Shown: positions 12,543 to 24,560, numbered from the stretch's first letter. The stretch: 64,000 bases of DNA from Schoenoplectus triqueter (GCA_964058805.1 CAXKVV010002149.1:467888-531887), one strand, 5' to 3'. Notes: generated by a model from the sequence alone, not told the origin. Numbers and translations: made by a program.

Positions 12543-13526
12543 TCATAGCACTTGTTCTTCAGGCTGTCGAACTTCATCCACATCAGTATGCGGATTTAGT
12601 TCTATTTCAACTTGCGTTGAAGTAGATGAGCTCGGGACTAGAACTTCTTTCACAACTATTTGTAGATTTGGTTCTTCCAAATGCTCATTAGCCGAAGAAT
12701 CAAGTGGTGGGTTTATCTGATCAGTATCAGATATTGTATTGTGTGATGTATCTTGAATTTCTTCAAGTATTACATTACTCCCACTACTTCCTTTTGCGAG
12801 AAACTCTTTCTCAAAAAATATACCATGACGAGCAACAATTATCTTGTTCTCGGACTGATAATAGAAGTAATATCCTTTCGTTTCCTTAGGATACCCTACG
12901 AAAAAGCATTTGTCAGCTTTGGGTCCAAGTTTGTCAGAAGTCGAACGTTTGACAAATACCTTGGGACCCCAAATTTTAAGATAAGACATATTTGGTACCT
13001 TACCAAACCATAACTCATATGGAGTCTTTTCTACTAACTTGGATGAAACCCTATTTATTGTTAGTGCAGCAGTTTCTAGTGCGTGCTCCCAAAACATTTT
13101 TAGGAGTGTGATATTACTCATCATGGAACGAACCATGTCTAACAGAGTTCGATTCCTCCTCTCAGAAACACCATTCCATTGTGGCGTTCCCGGAGGTGTG
13201 AGTTGTGAGACTATCCCACATTCTTTTAAGTACATTATAAACTCATAACTTAAGTATTTGCCTCCACGGTCTGACCGTAAGGCCTTAATACTTTTATTCA
13301 GTTGATTTTCTACTTCAGTCTTGAATTCCTTGAACTTTTCAAAAGATTCAGACTTATGTCTCATCAAGTAGACATAACCATATTTACTGTAATCATCAAT
13401 AAATGTGATAAAGTAGTGATCACCGTTTCTTGTACAAGTACTCATTGGTCCGCATACATCTGTGTGTATAAGGGCTAATAAGTCACTTGTCCTTTCGCCC
13501 TTCTTGGAGAAAGACAATTTGGTCAT
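12543..13526 (-). pseudogene. Copia integrase core and C-terminal region
   Basis: A 327-codon open frame contains the rve core. The D,D35E residues are seen in IHTDVCGPM, RSDRGGKY and NGVSERRNRTLLD. It continues into PYELWFGKVPNMSYLKIWG and the degenerate SENKIIVARHG region typical of the Copia integrase C-terminus. It is the best-preserved domain of the element. It is separated from both neighbours by stops or frameshifts, so it is treated as part of a broken polyprotein. Confidence 0.88.
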
Positions 13527-13544
13527 TTTTCACGTAAACAAGAT

Positions 13545-14060
13545 TCACAATATTAAAATTACCAAGAAGTCCAACTTCATGTAACTTTTGATGTGTTTCT
13601 CATTTATATGACCAAGGCGATAATGCCATATGAAAGTCATACTTTCATGAGATGTTTTGAGTCGTTTATTGATGTTAAATATAGGTTTGTCTATTTCCAG
13701 TATATAAAGATCATTCATCATAAAAGAAGATCCATAATATAACTCATCTTTGTATATAGAACAACCATTGTCCTTTATAACAAAAGAGAAACCATTCATT
13801 TCTAAACATGAGATTGAAATGATGTTTCTGAAAATACTTGGAACAAAATATACATTTTCAAGTTCCATTATAAACCCGTCAGGCAAATACAACTCTATAC
13901 TTCCGACTGTTACGGCTGCAACTTGTGCTCCGTTTCTAACTCGGAGTTGTATTTCCTTGTTGCGTAGTTTTCTCCTATTCTTTAGTGCCTACATATTTAA
14001 ACAAATATGAGCACATGATCCAGTATCCAATACTCAATCATGAATAGAGGTAACAACGTT
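13545..14060 (-). pseudogene. Copia protease and GAG-pre-integrase region
   Basis: The aspartic protease active-site DTGS (codons around 14027-14017) is followed by a stop in the reading, then NGAQVAAVTVGSIEL and the open frame 13892-13545. That frame ends with the GAG_pre-integrase landmark WHYRLGHINEKHI. The zinc-binding Cys pair expected downstream is lost at a frame break near 13540. Confidence 0.8.
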
Positions 14061-14113
14061 AACTTCAACAATAAAAATATCTTAAGTTGAAGTCTTGGGA
14101 ACCTTTCCCATCC

Positions 14114-14775
14114 TTACATCTCCAGATACTTAGGACAGTTCCTCTTCCAATGACCCTTACTTTGATAGTAAAAGCAGTCAGAGGTAGAAGCGACTTTTGC
14201 TTTGGGAGTGTTCTGATTAGGAACCATCTTCCCTTTATCCTTGTACTTAGGTGCCACTTTAGGAGTCATTTTGCGTTTCATCTTTTTAATCTTCCTCGTA
14301 CCTTCTTGGATCACGAGGATAGAAGAACTCTTCTTCATCTCCCCATCAGTGATCCTCAACATCCCTTGGAGCTCCTGCAAGCTCTTGTCCATTCCCAGCA
14401 TATAATAATTCCTGATGAAATTAGAATAGCTAGGAGGGAGAGAGTTCAGGATAACATCCGTAACAAACTCTTTGCTCAACGGACTGTTAAGCTTCTCCAA
14501 CTGCTCAACATCGCTCGTCATACGGACCATGTGAGTGTCAAGAGAGCTGCCCTCAGTCATCTTATGACTGAGGAAAGATTTAGTCACCTTAAATTTCTTA
14601 ACCAAGAAACTTTGTATATCAAGCTCATCTTCTTTGTGCTTGTTGTACCTGATGACTTCTTTGCTGTGCAGCCTACTACAGGCTGTGCAGGGATTGGTGT
14701 GTTAAGGACGTACTCGAGTTTCTCATGTCTTAGTATGAGCGCACGGAACGTATTAGTAAGAGTTTCTTTAGCCAT
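14114..14775 (-). pseudogene. Copia gag remnant with altered zinc knuckle
   Basis: Two overlapping frames (14775-14584 and 14605-14114) give a gag N-terminal piece (YVLNTPIPAQP) and then the UBN2-like part (FLSHKMTEGSSLDTHMVRM, LNSPLSKEFVTDVILNSLPPSY). A middle segment of the usual gag appears deleted. The nucleocapsid knuckle reads CFYYQSKGHWKRNC: the second Cys of CX2CX4HX4C is replaced by Tyr. Confidence 0.82.
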
Positions 14776-14809
14776 GTGCTACAACGTAAAATGTAAAGAT
14801 TTTTAGCTT

Positions 14810-16639
14810 TGTTCATGTAATGTTTTATTCCAAATAAAACTCCCACTACAAATTTGTTCTATTCCCGTTTGTAGTTAGGACCAAGATCCCTATTTTCACT
14901 GATAATCAAGTTATCGTTGAATAACTCGTTTATTAATTATCTTAGGTAAGCAACTCTTTGCTAATCACATCTCTATGTGATTCTTGGTTTCGCTAAACAT
15001 CATATGTTTTAACGAAACTTTGCCCCAAGCCCAAAACTGTTTTGGAAATCATTGGTAAGTAACCTCACTCTATTTGGTTCGTTATGTCGGACATAACCCT
15101 CGAAAACCAAAGGTAAAAGGTGACGCCTACTGAGTAGGTCACGTCTGCCAATGAACAATGATATGCGAGGACAGAGCAGGTAGGGCATATTACTTAATTT
15201 TTCGGGTTTAACATCGTAAGCAGTCAGTTTGTTAAACTAACTTTAAACAGACTTACGAACACGTAAAAAATGTCTGTCAGAAAGACCACTGAAAGTTCCT
15301 TTTCCAGTCTTTCTTTGACACAACCTTCCTTCACGTTTTAAAAATGATAAATCTAATTTACACATTTATAATTAGTCAGTTTATTAAGCTGACTTTAAAC
15401 AGACTTATGAACACGTGAAAAGACGTCTGCCAGAAAGACCATTGAAAGTTCCTTTTCCAGTCTTTCTTTGACATAACATTCTTTCACGGTTCCTTAAAAA
15501 TGATAAATCTAATTTACTCATTTATTATCAAAGCGGTAAATCCAATTTACCAGCTCATACAAACATTTTGTATATATATGTGAATCAGTCACGTATATAA
15601 CTACTATCTATCCAATAAAAGTAGCTTTACATCTATGATAAGATATATTTCATATCAAAGCAGTAAATCTAATTTACCTGCTCATACAAACATTTTGTAT
15701 ATATACGTGAATCAGTCACGTATATAACTACTATCTATCCAATAGAAGTAGCTTTACATCTATGATAAGATACATTTCATATCAAAGCAGTAAATCTAAT
15801 TTACCTGCTCATACAAACATTTTGTATATATATATACGTGAATCAGTCACATATATAACTATCAGTTCTCAATTCTTTATTTTGCAACTACATCTTTGTT
15901 CTTTATTTATACCGTAAAAAGCATATAAACATTTTATATGATTTCAAAATAGTTAATTCCTTCTGGTACGATAAAGTAATTTGATAACGTGACAAAGTTC
16001 CTTTTCGGCCAGTTATCAGGACACGTAAAAGGGGCTCCCAGGAAAGATCGGGGTCACGAGGACCACTTTAAATTCAATCTTTCCTAGACAGAACCATCTC
16101 TTTCGGGTGTGGAGATCAACAGCTCTTACTCAGGTACTTTATTGCTTCATCACATTCATAGATATACTTCTCATAACCAAAAGTTTTCGAAAAAGCAAAA
16201 GAGTTACATTTGCCATGCTTCGAAAGCGTAAAAGTAATTTGATAACGTGACAAAGTTCCTTTTGGGCCAGTTATCAGGACACGTAAAAGGGCATGTCAGA
16301 AAGAATACCGAAGGTATCCACTTCCATCTTTCTTTTACATCACCTTATCTTTTATGTGTGGAGATCAACAGCTCTTACTTAGGTACTTTATTGCTTCATC
16401 ACATTCTTAAATATACTTTAACACAATCGAAAGTTTTTGAAAAGAAAGCGTAAAGAAAGCATAAAGAAAGCTTAAATCTAATTTAACTTTCTTAGTCGAC
16501 AGAGCCGAACCAAGAAAATCCAATTTTACCTGGTTTGGATTTTAAGCTGCAAATCTAAGAATTAAACCGATACAGGGTATATACATCTTATTTGCATAAG
16601 ATATAACCTTTTAGAAAATCAATCAGCGGGAGAGCCTTT
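14810..16639 (-). repeat. Repeat-rich untranslated leader of Copia element
   Basis: This noncoding stretch between the primer-binding site and gag holds tandem or near-tandem repeats. There are two units of about 153 bp (15225-15376, 15377-15529), two and a half units of about 126 bp (15530-15656, 15657-15782, 15783-15862), and a third repeat pair (about 15974-16170 and 16230-16410) sharing the word GATAACGTGACAAAGTTCC. Confidence 0.8.
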
Positions 16640-16651
16640 GCTCTGATACCA
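16640..16651 (-). other. Primer-binding site (initiator tRNA-Met)
   Basis: TGGTATCAGAGC on the minus strand, one base inside the 5' LTR, is the usual complement to the 3' end of initiator methionine tRNA used by plant Copia elements. It fixes the element's orientation. Confidence 0.92.
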
Positions 16652-16652
16652 C

Positions 16653-18776
16653 TGTAGGGATTTGGAATGCCCAAATCCCGTTAATGCTCAAGCTGCGGAA
16701 AGACCGTAGAACAAAAATTTTACTTCTACTTAAGTTAGGGATTAAAGTATGTCGGATAATAACCGAGAGTTACAGACATTTAATCCTTTACAAAAGACGG
16801 TAAAATATTATTTTACTTCTAACTTAAGCTTAGGGTTAAAGTGATGTGTCGGATGATTACCGAGAGATACACACCTCTTTAAACCTTTATTGATCTACTC
16901 CATGATTGATTTCTAAAATATTAATCTACTTAACAATTAAATAGATTAATATAAGATGTTATACCTCGCTTCCAAATTTCAATTGGAATGAAAATCGGCT
17001 TGTCTCGGAGCACCAAACGTCTGATGCCTCTGTAGGTTATCCACCAGGACTGACCAGAGAGCGGTTTATTTCTTTTGCCAGAAATACCGTAAACCGCGGT
17101 TTTTCGCAAAAACACTATTCACCTGAGAAAAGACGAAATAGTACTATTCACGACTCGCAGTAATTCTGTTTCACAAATGTGCAGAAATACCGCAACTTTC
17201 GTAAAAACACTATTCACCGATCCCGTGAATTCTGAAACAACCGTATACCGAGAGAGAGAAAGTAGAACTGATTTGGTGGAAATTTTTCTCTCACCCTACC
17301 CCTCTATTTATAGAAAAAGTGGAGTTGCCAAATTACCAAAATGCCCTCGTGAATAGTAGGGAGGTTTCAAAGTGAAAAGACCAAAATACCCTTAAAGTTC
17401 ATCCAATTTACCAAAACGCCATTGGGCTTTTTGGCCAAATTACCGAAATACCCTTGGGCTTTTGGACAAATTACCAAAATACCCTTGGAGGTCGTCATGG
17501 GCTTTTCATGGGCCTTTTTGGGCTTTTCAGATTTTGGGCTTTTTCAATTTTGGGCTTTTTGGGCTTTTCTGATTTTGGGCTTTTAATTATTAATTAAGAC
17601 TTTAATTATAAATGGGCTTTGGCCCATAATTCAAATCCATAATTAACATTTAAAATCCAAATCACATATATATAATTGTCATCTACAATTATATTTTTCT
17701 CGGTTGTTGTTTCGGCGAATTTATACGACGTGTCCAACACGTTATAAATTCAATCTGATTTTTGCTTCTTGTCATCTCTATGACAAATATAATTATATCA
17801 TATATAATTAATTATAACCATCTTATTATTAATTATAAACAATTTATAATTAATCAATAAGATTCTCCGATTAACTCCTATACGGTGTGACCCGACAGGA
17901 TCCGTGTTATGTTGGTAAATAGAGTTAAAACCGTTTTAACTTCTATAATCATAGGAGGCATCTGGCAGAATGCACTATGACCATCCAATTACACAGATGA
18001 TGATGTACTGTACAATATCATGATCCAGTAAACTATTTACTTGTGTTTAATTCTTTTGTCTCATAGCTATCAGATCAGTTTCAAGGTAGGTATGTGTCAT
18101 CCTTGCAAACTTAATCTTTTCTTGATCCTGAGTAAATTATCAAATATAATTACTCTTGTAATTATACTGCTAGCAGATAATCTTACTCTATCAAGGGGCC
18201 CAGTGATGCTATAACTCGTATAGAAATACGAGGGACAATAGTACTTTTGGCAAACCATCTCTTCCTCCGCATAAGTTATGTATACCGAAGAGCTACCTTT
18301 ATAGCCACCTTTTATGGATAACGTTTGGTAGAAATCACACACATACATATCTTATGTAGGAAAGATGAATACCTCATACTTTAGAATTTAATACTGAACG
18401 AAAACATTAATGACACGAACACAATTCCATTTAATGTTTCATTCGGGGTCTATCAAATACGATGTTCCTTGAACATCTATCTATGTGATTAAAATGACAA
18501 CTCTTTGTCTATGGTCTGTAAAACTTGACCATCATTTAATCCACATACTAACCTGATAACGGTTAATTAGTGTTCCTGCTAATTATCTTGGTTAGTGACT
18601 TTTAAGAGTATATTCTATATTATGAAGTTTCACAATTCCAGTCATGAACTCGGAATGATTCATAAATTCAATAATACTCAAGGAAACAAAATATCGTTTA
18701 AATATTCAATTCATGAACAAAGCTTTATATAACAAATTTATCGTATTATTGACTTCAAGATTATTACAAACTAACA
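16653..18776 (-). repeat. 5' LTR of Copia element
   Basis: 2,124 bp, the same length as the partner LTR, with TATAAATAG at 17304-17312. Open frames of 61 and 83 codons occur identically in both LTRs. They are not gene-like. Confidence 0.95.
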
Positions 18777-19164
18777 GTATGGACCTAAATTTATAAAAAT
18801 TCCGATAGTTTGGTCTTATATGACAATACTATCAATTACACATATATAATTTTATTTATATATATGTAATCAATTTATGCAATAATTATATAAATTAATG
18901 GGTGTTAAAATTAACAAGGATGTACTTAAATAAGAAAATAAGAAAATGAACTTAAATTTAAATTATGTACAGAAAAATTACCTTTAAGAGATCTAAAAAT
19001 ATTAATCACTAAGTGGATGTTGTTGCAGCTGGGAACAGATGGAACATAGAGTTTCTAATGGTGAATAGTGAAAATGATGATGAAAGAGCGGCGATGTGAG
19101 AGGAAGTGTGATAAATAACCCTAATCTTAATTTAGAATCGATTTTTTGAAATGGGAATAATTTG

Positions 19165-19490
19165 TTTTTCAATTAAAACCGGTTTTGTTCAAAACCGGTT
19201 TTAAAATAAAAATTATAGAACCGATTTTTATAAAACCAGTTCTAAAATTATTGTTTTAAAACCGATTTTAATAAAATCGGTTCTAAAACAAAAATTTTAG
19301 AACCGGTTTTCTTACAACCGATTTTAATAATATGAAATAGAACCGGTTATTATAAAACCGATTTTAATAAAAAAAACTTATAACCGGTTGTTAAACAAAA
19401 CCGGTTCTAATAATTTTAATAAAATATACAAATATACCACTCTCACCTTTTAACACTTGTTTTTTTAAAAACCGGTTCTAAATAGGCGGT
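19165..19490. repeat. Right subterminal AACCGGTT repeats of CACTA
   Basis: Repeated AAAACCGGTTnT words and degenerate ACCGATTTT variants occur in both orientations next to the right terminus. They mirror the left subterminal block and confirm that 6933 and 19515 are ends of one element. Confidence 0.85.
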
Positions 19491-19518
19491 TCTAAATTAA
19501 ATTTTTCTTGTAGTGATA

Positions 19519-20147
19519 TAAAGTTTACTAAGTCAAGCCCATCTCCGTTTTTCATTTTTTCTCTTTAAAATTGCCAATCTTGCTACATCAAATTTTTTTT
19601 GCCAATCTTCTAAAAAGCAATTGTTCAAGAATACAATGGCCTCCCGAAGAATTTGGGAAAACTTCAAGAACTGATCTTAGTTCTTGCTTCTTGTGCTTCT
19701 TGTGCCGTCAAAAAATGATGCAATGTGCTATACGACTTTCAGATGTTGTGGCATTGCCCATCAATTATAGTTGTACGTGAATCATACTCTTAAAAGACGA
19801 CGAAAGAATAGCTTAGGGATTAATACGATCTTCTTCTTGTTGTTATACTAATAATAAGAGAATAGTATAAGAGGATGGTTTAAATGCCTCATTTTTTTTG
19901 TCTAAAGTATGTATTCACATTTAAATTTTTAATTACTCAAAATTCAAAATTAAAATATCAAATAAAATCATTAAATTTGATCTAGTTATTTTATTTATGT
20001 ACTGAATAAAAATTATGATATTTAAATATTATTTTTTATGGACATCAAGCTCTTTAAAAAATACTATTAATTTTAAAAAATATACTAATTTTTTTTGTGA
20101 AAGAATCTCTCTCATTCGCTTTCGGTGACCACTATACTTTCTAAAAT
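19519..20147. other. Gene-free stretch
   Basis: No supported gene. A 69-codon frame at 19571-19780 has no recognisable motif. Confidence 0.5.
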
Positions 20148-20156
20148 ACTCTAAAA

Positions 20157-20475
20157 TAGAGGTGCAAGAAAATACATAATTCATAATTTTTTCAATGTTC
20201 AATTTGATTTTTGTTGGTGTTTCAATCATTCAATTAGTTTTATCCATAATTTCGGTTCGAGTTCACTTCGATAATTTTTTTAACAAATTAGTTCAAATTT
20301 GATACATAATAATTCCATATGTAATTATTTGCATATAATTGTACTATTTAGTCAAATATATATAATAATATAATTATGTTCGAGTTTACTTAGCTCAAAT
20401 TTAATTAGTTGGAATTGATTTTAATTTAATTCGATTTAACTCAAATTTAATTTAATTCAATTCATTTGCACCACT
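20157..20475. mobile_element. Short TIR MITE (GAGGTGCAA ends)
   Basis: A 319-bp element has ends TAGAGGTGCAAGAAAA and a reverse-complement partner AGTGGTGCAAATGAA. The flanking 9-mers ACTCTAAAA (20148-20156) and ACTCTAAAG (20476-20484) match at 8 of 9 positions. The interior is AT-rich with repeated TTTAATTY words and has no coding capacity. Confidence 0.65.
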
Positions 20476-20736
20476 ACTCTAAAGCATATTCATCCTCGTC
20501 AGAATGCCTCGTCATTTTTAAAACTCCCTGCCACGGAGGGCCCGGACAGCCGGACCCCGGTTTAGCTCATAGCCTAACAACACCAATTAGCCACAGCAGA
20601 TATTCACAAACCCCGATGCACCTATAAATCCAACTTAAAATCTGAGCCACTATTTTTTTTTCAACTTCAATGTGGTAAAAGAGACAAACCATGACAGAGG
20701 TTGGAAAAATCGTAATAGTTTTGTCTCTCTGATGCA

Positions 20737-21928
20737 AGTTATTTTTTTAATCAAATAAAAAAAATAAGAAAATAGTATGATTTCAATGAAAATATATATT
20801 CATAGTCAGATTTAAATTTTAAATTCGATCTCATCTAGCTGGGATCAAATTTAAAATTAGATCTCAGTTTTTTTTAATTTTAATGTTTTGATTAAAAATA
20901 TTTTCATTTTTTTTCAAACTCGGTCACAAAAAATTAACAAGCAAGGCCTATCTGCACAACAAAAGTTATTACAAATTAGTACAGGACGTAAATACTAGTA
21001 TTTTATTCTATATGCAATTCATGATTTCCAGATGATATAAATATATTTTAAAAATTATTTTCTTATTTTTATTACATAAATAATATAATATAATATTAAT
21101 ATTTTAATAAAAAATAAAAAATATATATTTTTTATGAATAATACAAAAAAAATCATATTATTTATAAATTTTTGCAAAACCATAAATTAGATAGAAATGT
21201 GGGCAAAAATATTCAGAAAATCTTGCTAGTTTGTATGGATTAAAATAAGAAGGAAGTAGGAACAGTGCTACTTTTTTTTTAAATCATCATTGTAATAATA
21301 TATTTTCAAAAAAATAAAACTATATACATATTTATATAATTATATTATATATCAAATACTTATTTATATTTAATCAACAAATATACTTACATTTACATGT
21401 TATTCAACTATATGTTTAAATTTAAAAATTATACTAATGAATTATTTTTTTATTAGTCAGTTTCTTAGCTTAATATATTGACAGTAATTCAATCCATTCT
21501 TGCTTGGATGGCTTGACCATTACTTTACTACAAGAAAAAAAAATATAAATACACTAATTAACCATTAAATAAACTGTATATAATAATATGAAAAATTATT
21601 AAGAAGAACCATCAAAATTTTAATTAATTATTAAGTATATAATAATATGCTTAATAATCAAACATTTAAGTATTTTGATCAAAATATTTCACTTAAAAAC
21701 CATCAAAATATTTTGATCAAAATACTTAATAATTAAGTAGGAACAGTGTTTGAAAAAGTTTCAAAAAAAAATTAATCAAAAATCAAAATTTTGTAAAAAT
21801 AAAAAAATTGAGACCGAGTATTAAATTCAGTTTCAATTAGCTGAGACCAAATTTCAAACTCAAATCAGCGCACATTTTTACTGAAATTATATCATTTTTT
21901 CTTTATTTTATTTGCCAAAAAAAATCTG
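20737..21928. mobile_element. TIR element, family E, copy 2
   Basis: 1,192 bp, with 8-bp direct repeats CTGATGCA (20729-20736 and 21929-21936). The ends are TTATTTTTTTAATCAAATA and the complement CAGATTTTTTTTGGC, followed by a region with AAATTYGRTCTCA words shared with copies at 953 and 24788. Internal sequence 21330-21560 (including CTTGCTTGGATGGCTTGACC) matches 25480-25700 in the same orientation. Confidence 0.6.
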
Positions 21929-21936
21929 CTGATGCA

Positions 21937-22001
21937 GCGGTAGCGTTTTGCCGGACTAATTAAATGCAGCTAATGAACGCCCCTCTACAATTCTTTACCA
22001 A

Positions 22002-22036
<35 letters not shown>

Positions 22037-22644
22037 ATCAAACAGAAAACGACAGAGTATGATTTCATGCCATCTGGCATCTGCCATGAGAGATTTCTAC
22101 TCGTGCACTTTTCGTTATAGATAGATACAATTATGCAAATGTTCTATAATCCAAACTAGAGAATCAGATAATCCAAAATCGTAGTCAAAAGATCTGTACT
22201 GCGTATTATTACTGAACAGATTCCGGGGGGAGTTGCTGAAAACTGAATGTCGTAAAAAGCGAGGTGATGTCCTTCCCTGTGCACTGATAGCACAAAACAC
22301 TTACACAAGCTTTGAATGCCTAGAAAGAGCACCCTAAAAAACAATGCCTAGAGAGAGAAGAAAGCTTGTACGGTACACACAGCATAACATAAGTACATAA
22401 CGAGCAGACATCATTTCATATTTCTCTCATAAATTATAAATAACAAAATAATGCACACAAGAAATATAAGCCAATAAAATTACTACCTCTTTGACCTAGG
22501 CACCTCTATCTTTTAGAACATGTACTGTCAATTGTCTTTTCATCTCACAAACAAACACACAATCCCACAGAAAACAAAGCAAAATGTAATAAAAAGAAAA
22601 GAAAAATATAATATATGCATATCACATGATGTTGAATAAAAACA
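21937..22644. other. 3' flank of the MYB gene, with (TA)n run
   Basis: It holds a (TA)n microsatellite at 22005-22033 and the probable 3' untranslated region of the MYB gene. No further gene was seen. Confidence 0.6.
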
Positions 22645-24484
22645 TCAGAACAAGAACCTCTCCTGATTTTGAGTCTTAATGCTTGTATTGCGTGTATCTT
22701 CACTTGCATTGTAAGTGAAGTTGCACCCATTGGTTCCTCCGGCACAAGGTTTCATCTCAACATATCCAGTGCTATTACAATATTCCATCAAAGGAGGCGC
22801 GTGATCAGTGAGTAAAAGCTTTTGGCTTTCTTCAAGTCCACCAAAGAGATAATTCTCAAACCCTAATTGTTCTCCAGCTATTATATTGCTCATATCAAAC
22901 TCCACACCTTTACCATAATTGACATCTGATGTACTGCAACTATAATCACCACCAAATACTAGCATGCTTCCCGTCTCCTTGGGAGCAAATCCATGAGATG
23001 ATAAAATGGTGGAACTGTTACTAATGTTGAAGTGGAATGGTGAGATGGGAATACCCTCAAGGCTTAGAGGGGAAGACATAAAAGCAGAGATAGAAGCGGT
23101 CGTGTCAGGGGTCGATGAAAAGAAGTGAGTTTGCGGGGTTTGCTTTTGCAACAATTGGGATTGCATTGTTTTGGATGATCTGTGAGTGGAAGGGAGCCCA
23201 AGGATCTTTTTCTTCAGCTTTGTGTTCCAGTAGTTCTTTATGTCGTTGTCTGTTCTTCCCGGCAACTGAGCGGCTATGATCGACCACCTGCTTGTGCAAC
23301 CATGAAAAATAAACAAACTTTATGTTGATTGTGGATATTTGCTCACTAAACTGTAATGCATGATTTAACTCAACTGCTAGACTAGAATTGCTTCTAAAAA
23401 AAGTTTGAACTAGTTAGTTGAGAAAAGACTAGCAAAGTAACGTGTTTTTAGAAAGCAAACTGTGGGCAGTTAAAGTTGTGGAACTTGTCTTGCCATTTTT
23501 AGGGGTATTTATGCTTGGTGTAAAAAGGGTTACTAATAAAAAGGAGCTAAACAAAGTGCAAAGAAAAACGAAAATAGATACTAGCGCAGCTCGAAGAAGA
23601 GTTTACTAGTCTGGGAAAAACTGTTTGTTTTCGTTTTACTAAAACTTACGAGGCAGTTGTATATGGATCACAGATCTTGTCTCTGCCCTTTTAAGGGTTA
23701 AGGCTATATATGCTTGGATAGAGAACAGTTGGCGACAAGGGATAACACGTCAAAATAATAAAAGAAACCATAAAAGGAGAAAAAAGAGAAGAAAAGGTTG
23801 TGATTAAAGTCAAACGCTAAAAGTATGCTTTAGTTTACCTGCTTCCAATGCTAGCAAAGAGGTTGCAAATAATTCTGTCCTCATCATCCGAGAAATCGCC
23901 ATGCTTCAAATTTGGCCTCAGATAATTCAGCCATCTCAGCCTACAGCTCTTGCCACACCTCTTCAAACCTATATCCATAGAAGAAAAGACACACAAGTAC
24001 TAAAATCTCAGTCCAATCAAGAAGAGATCAGTAACAAAACTAGATAATGGTTGTCCACTTGTCCTAGTTCAGCATATGGTTTCTAGAGATTAAATCCATT
24101 GCAGTTCTTTAGCGAATAAAATTAATTAATAAACAAAACAATAATTTCTAATCTAGTACTTGTAGCACCAAAAACTGAAGTTAAAGATCAAATTTCTCCC
24201 AACAAATGAATAGGTCAAATTTTCTTTTTACCACCTCTATTAAAAGATCCCTCATTTACAAGGTATAAATAAAAAAATAATTAGAAGAATACATTTAGTG
24301 AACAAATAAAACGATATCGAAGTGTTTTTAGCACAGTTAATTAACTACCTGCTTTCTGAGGTAAAGCAATCCAATTGCCACCGGTGCCATATTTTTCGAT
24401 GTATTCTTTGAGTTTCCTGTCTTCCTCAGGCGACCACGGTCCTTTCTTCACATTAGCTTTGTCGCAACACGGTGCTCTCCCCAT
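22645..24484 (-). CDS. R2R3-MYB transcription factor, subgroup 14 (RAX/MYB36-like)
   Basis: Three exons, 24484-24349, 23968-23839 and 23287-22645, with GT-AG introns, give 302 codons. The protein starts [21 protein letters not shown]2 has Trp17, Trp38 and Trp58; R3 has Phe71, Trp90 and Trp109, the usual first-Trp replacement. Phrases such as [20 protein letters not shown] and [10 protein letters not shown], and the two intron positions (after codon 45 and inside the SIGSR codon for Arg), fit the group of RAX, MYB36 and MYB68 regulators of axillary meristems and root barrier development. The C-terminal part is Ser-rich and not alignable by eye. It is expected to be a nuclear DNA-binding regulator. 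The exact orthologue is not assigned. Confidence 0.93.
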
Positions 24485-24547
24485 CCTCTACTCTGTTCTC
24501 TTTAACTCTTTCTCTTACCTCAAGTGCACTCAGTTGCCTTGTAAGTA

Positions 24548-24560
24548 TTCTATATATCTA
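24548..24560 (-). promoter_or_regulatory. Possible TATA box of the MYB gene
   Basis: AGATATATAGAAT on the minus strand lies about 65-75 bp before the MYB start codon, a plausible distance for a short 5' untranslated region. A CT microsatellite lies further upstream at 24726-24744. Confidence 0.4.

Larger units (their letters stand above)
9007..18776 (-). mobile_element. Ty1/Copia LTR retrotransposon, defective, very young
   Basis: A 9,770-bp element on the minus strand has two 2,124-bp LTRs with TG...CA ends and a perfect 5-bp target duplication GTATG (9002-9006 and 18777-18781). The order on the minus strand is 5' LTR (16653-18776), primer-binding site, long leader, gag, protease, integrase, RT, remnant RNase H, polypurine tract and 3' LTR (9007-11130). 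Integrase before RT defines Copia. I found only two LTR differences (10914/18560 and 10940/18586), so the insertion is recent. The coding region is nevertheless broken by frameshifts, stops and apparent deletions. It sits inside the CACTA element. Confidence 0.93.
6933..19515. mobile_element. CACTA (En/Spm) transposon, split by a Copia element
   Basis: Termini are CACTACCAGAAAAA (6933) and TTTTTCTTGTAGTG (ending 19515), which are inverted repeats of the CACTA class. The 3-bp target duplication ATA lies on both sides (6930-6932 and 19516-19518). Both subterminal regions carry many AACCGGTT-type motifs, as expected for transposase-binding subterminal repeats. After removing the nested Copia element and its 5-bp duplication, the CACTA is about 2.8 kb. 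It lacks any visible TNPD/TNP2 transposase and carries only an Ulp1-like protease remnant, so it is non-autonomous. Confidence 0.88.

Noticed and set aside
12353..13248. Several plus-strand frames antisense to the integrase
   Set aside because: The integrase catalytic residues are on the minus strand. These are shadows.
14087..14806. 239-codon plus frame antisense to gag
   Set aside because: The minus strand carries clear gag motifs. The plus frame is a shadow without motifs.
22115..22344. Two short minus frames downstream of the MYB stop codon
   Set aside because: They lie in the probable 3' untranslated region and have no motif.
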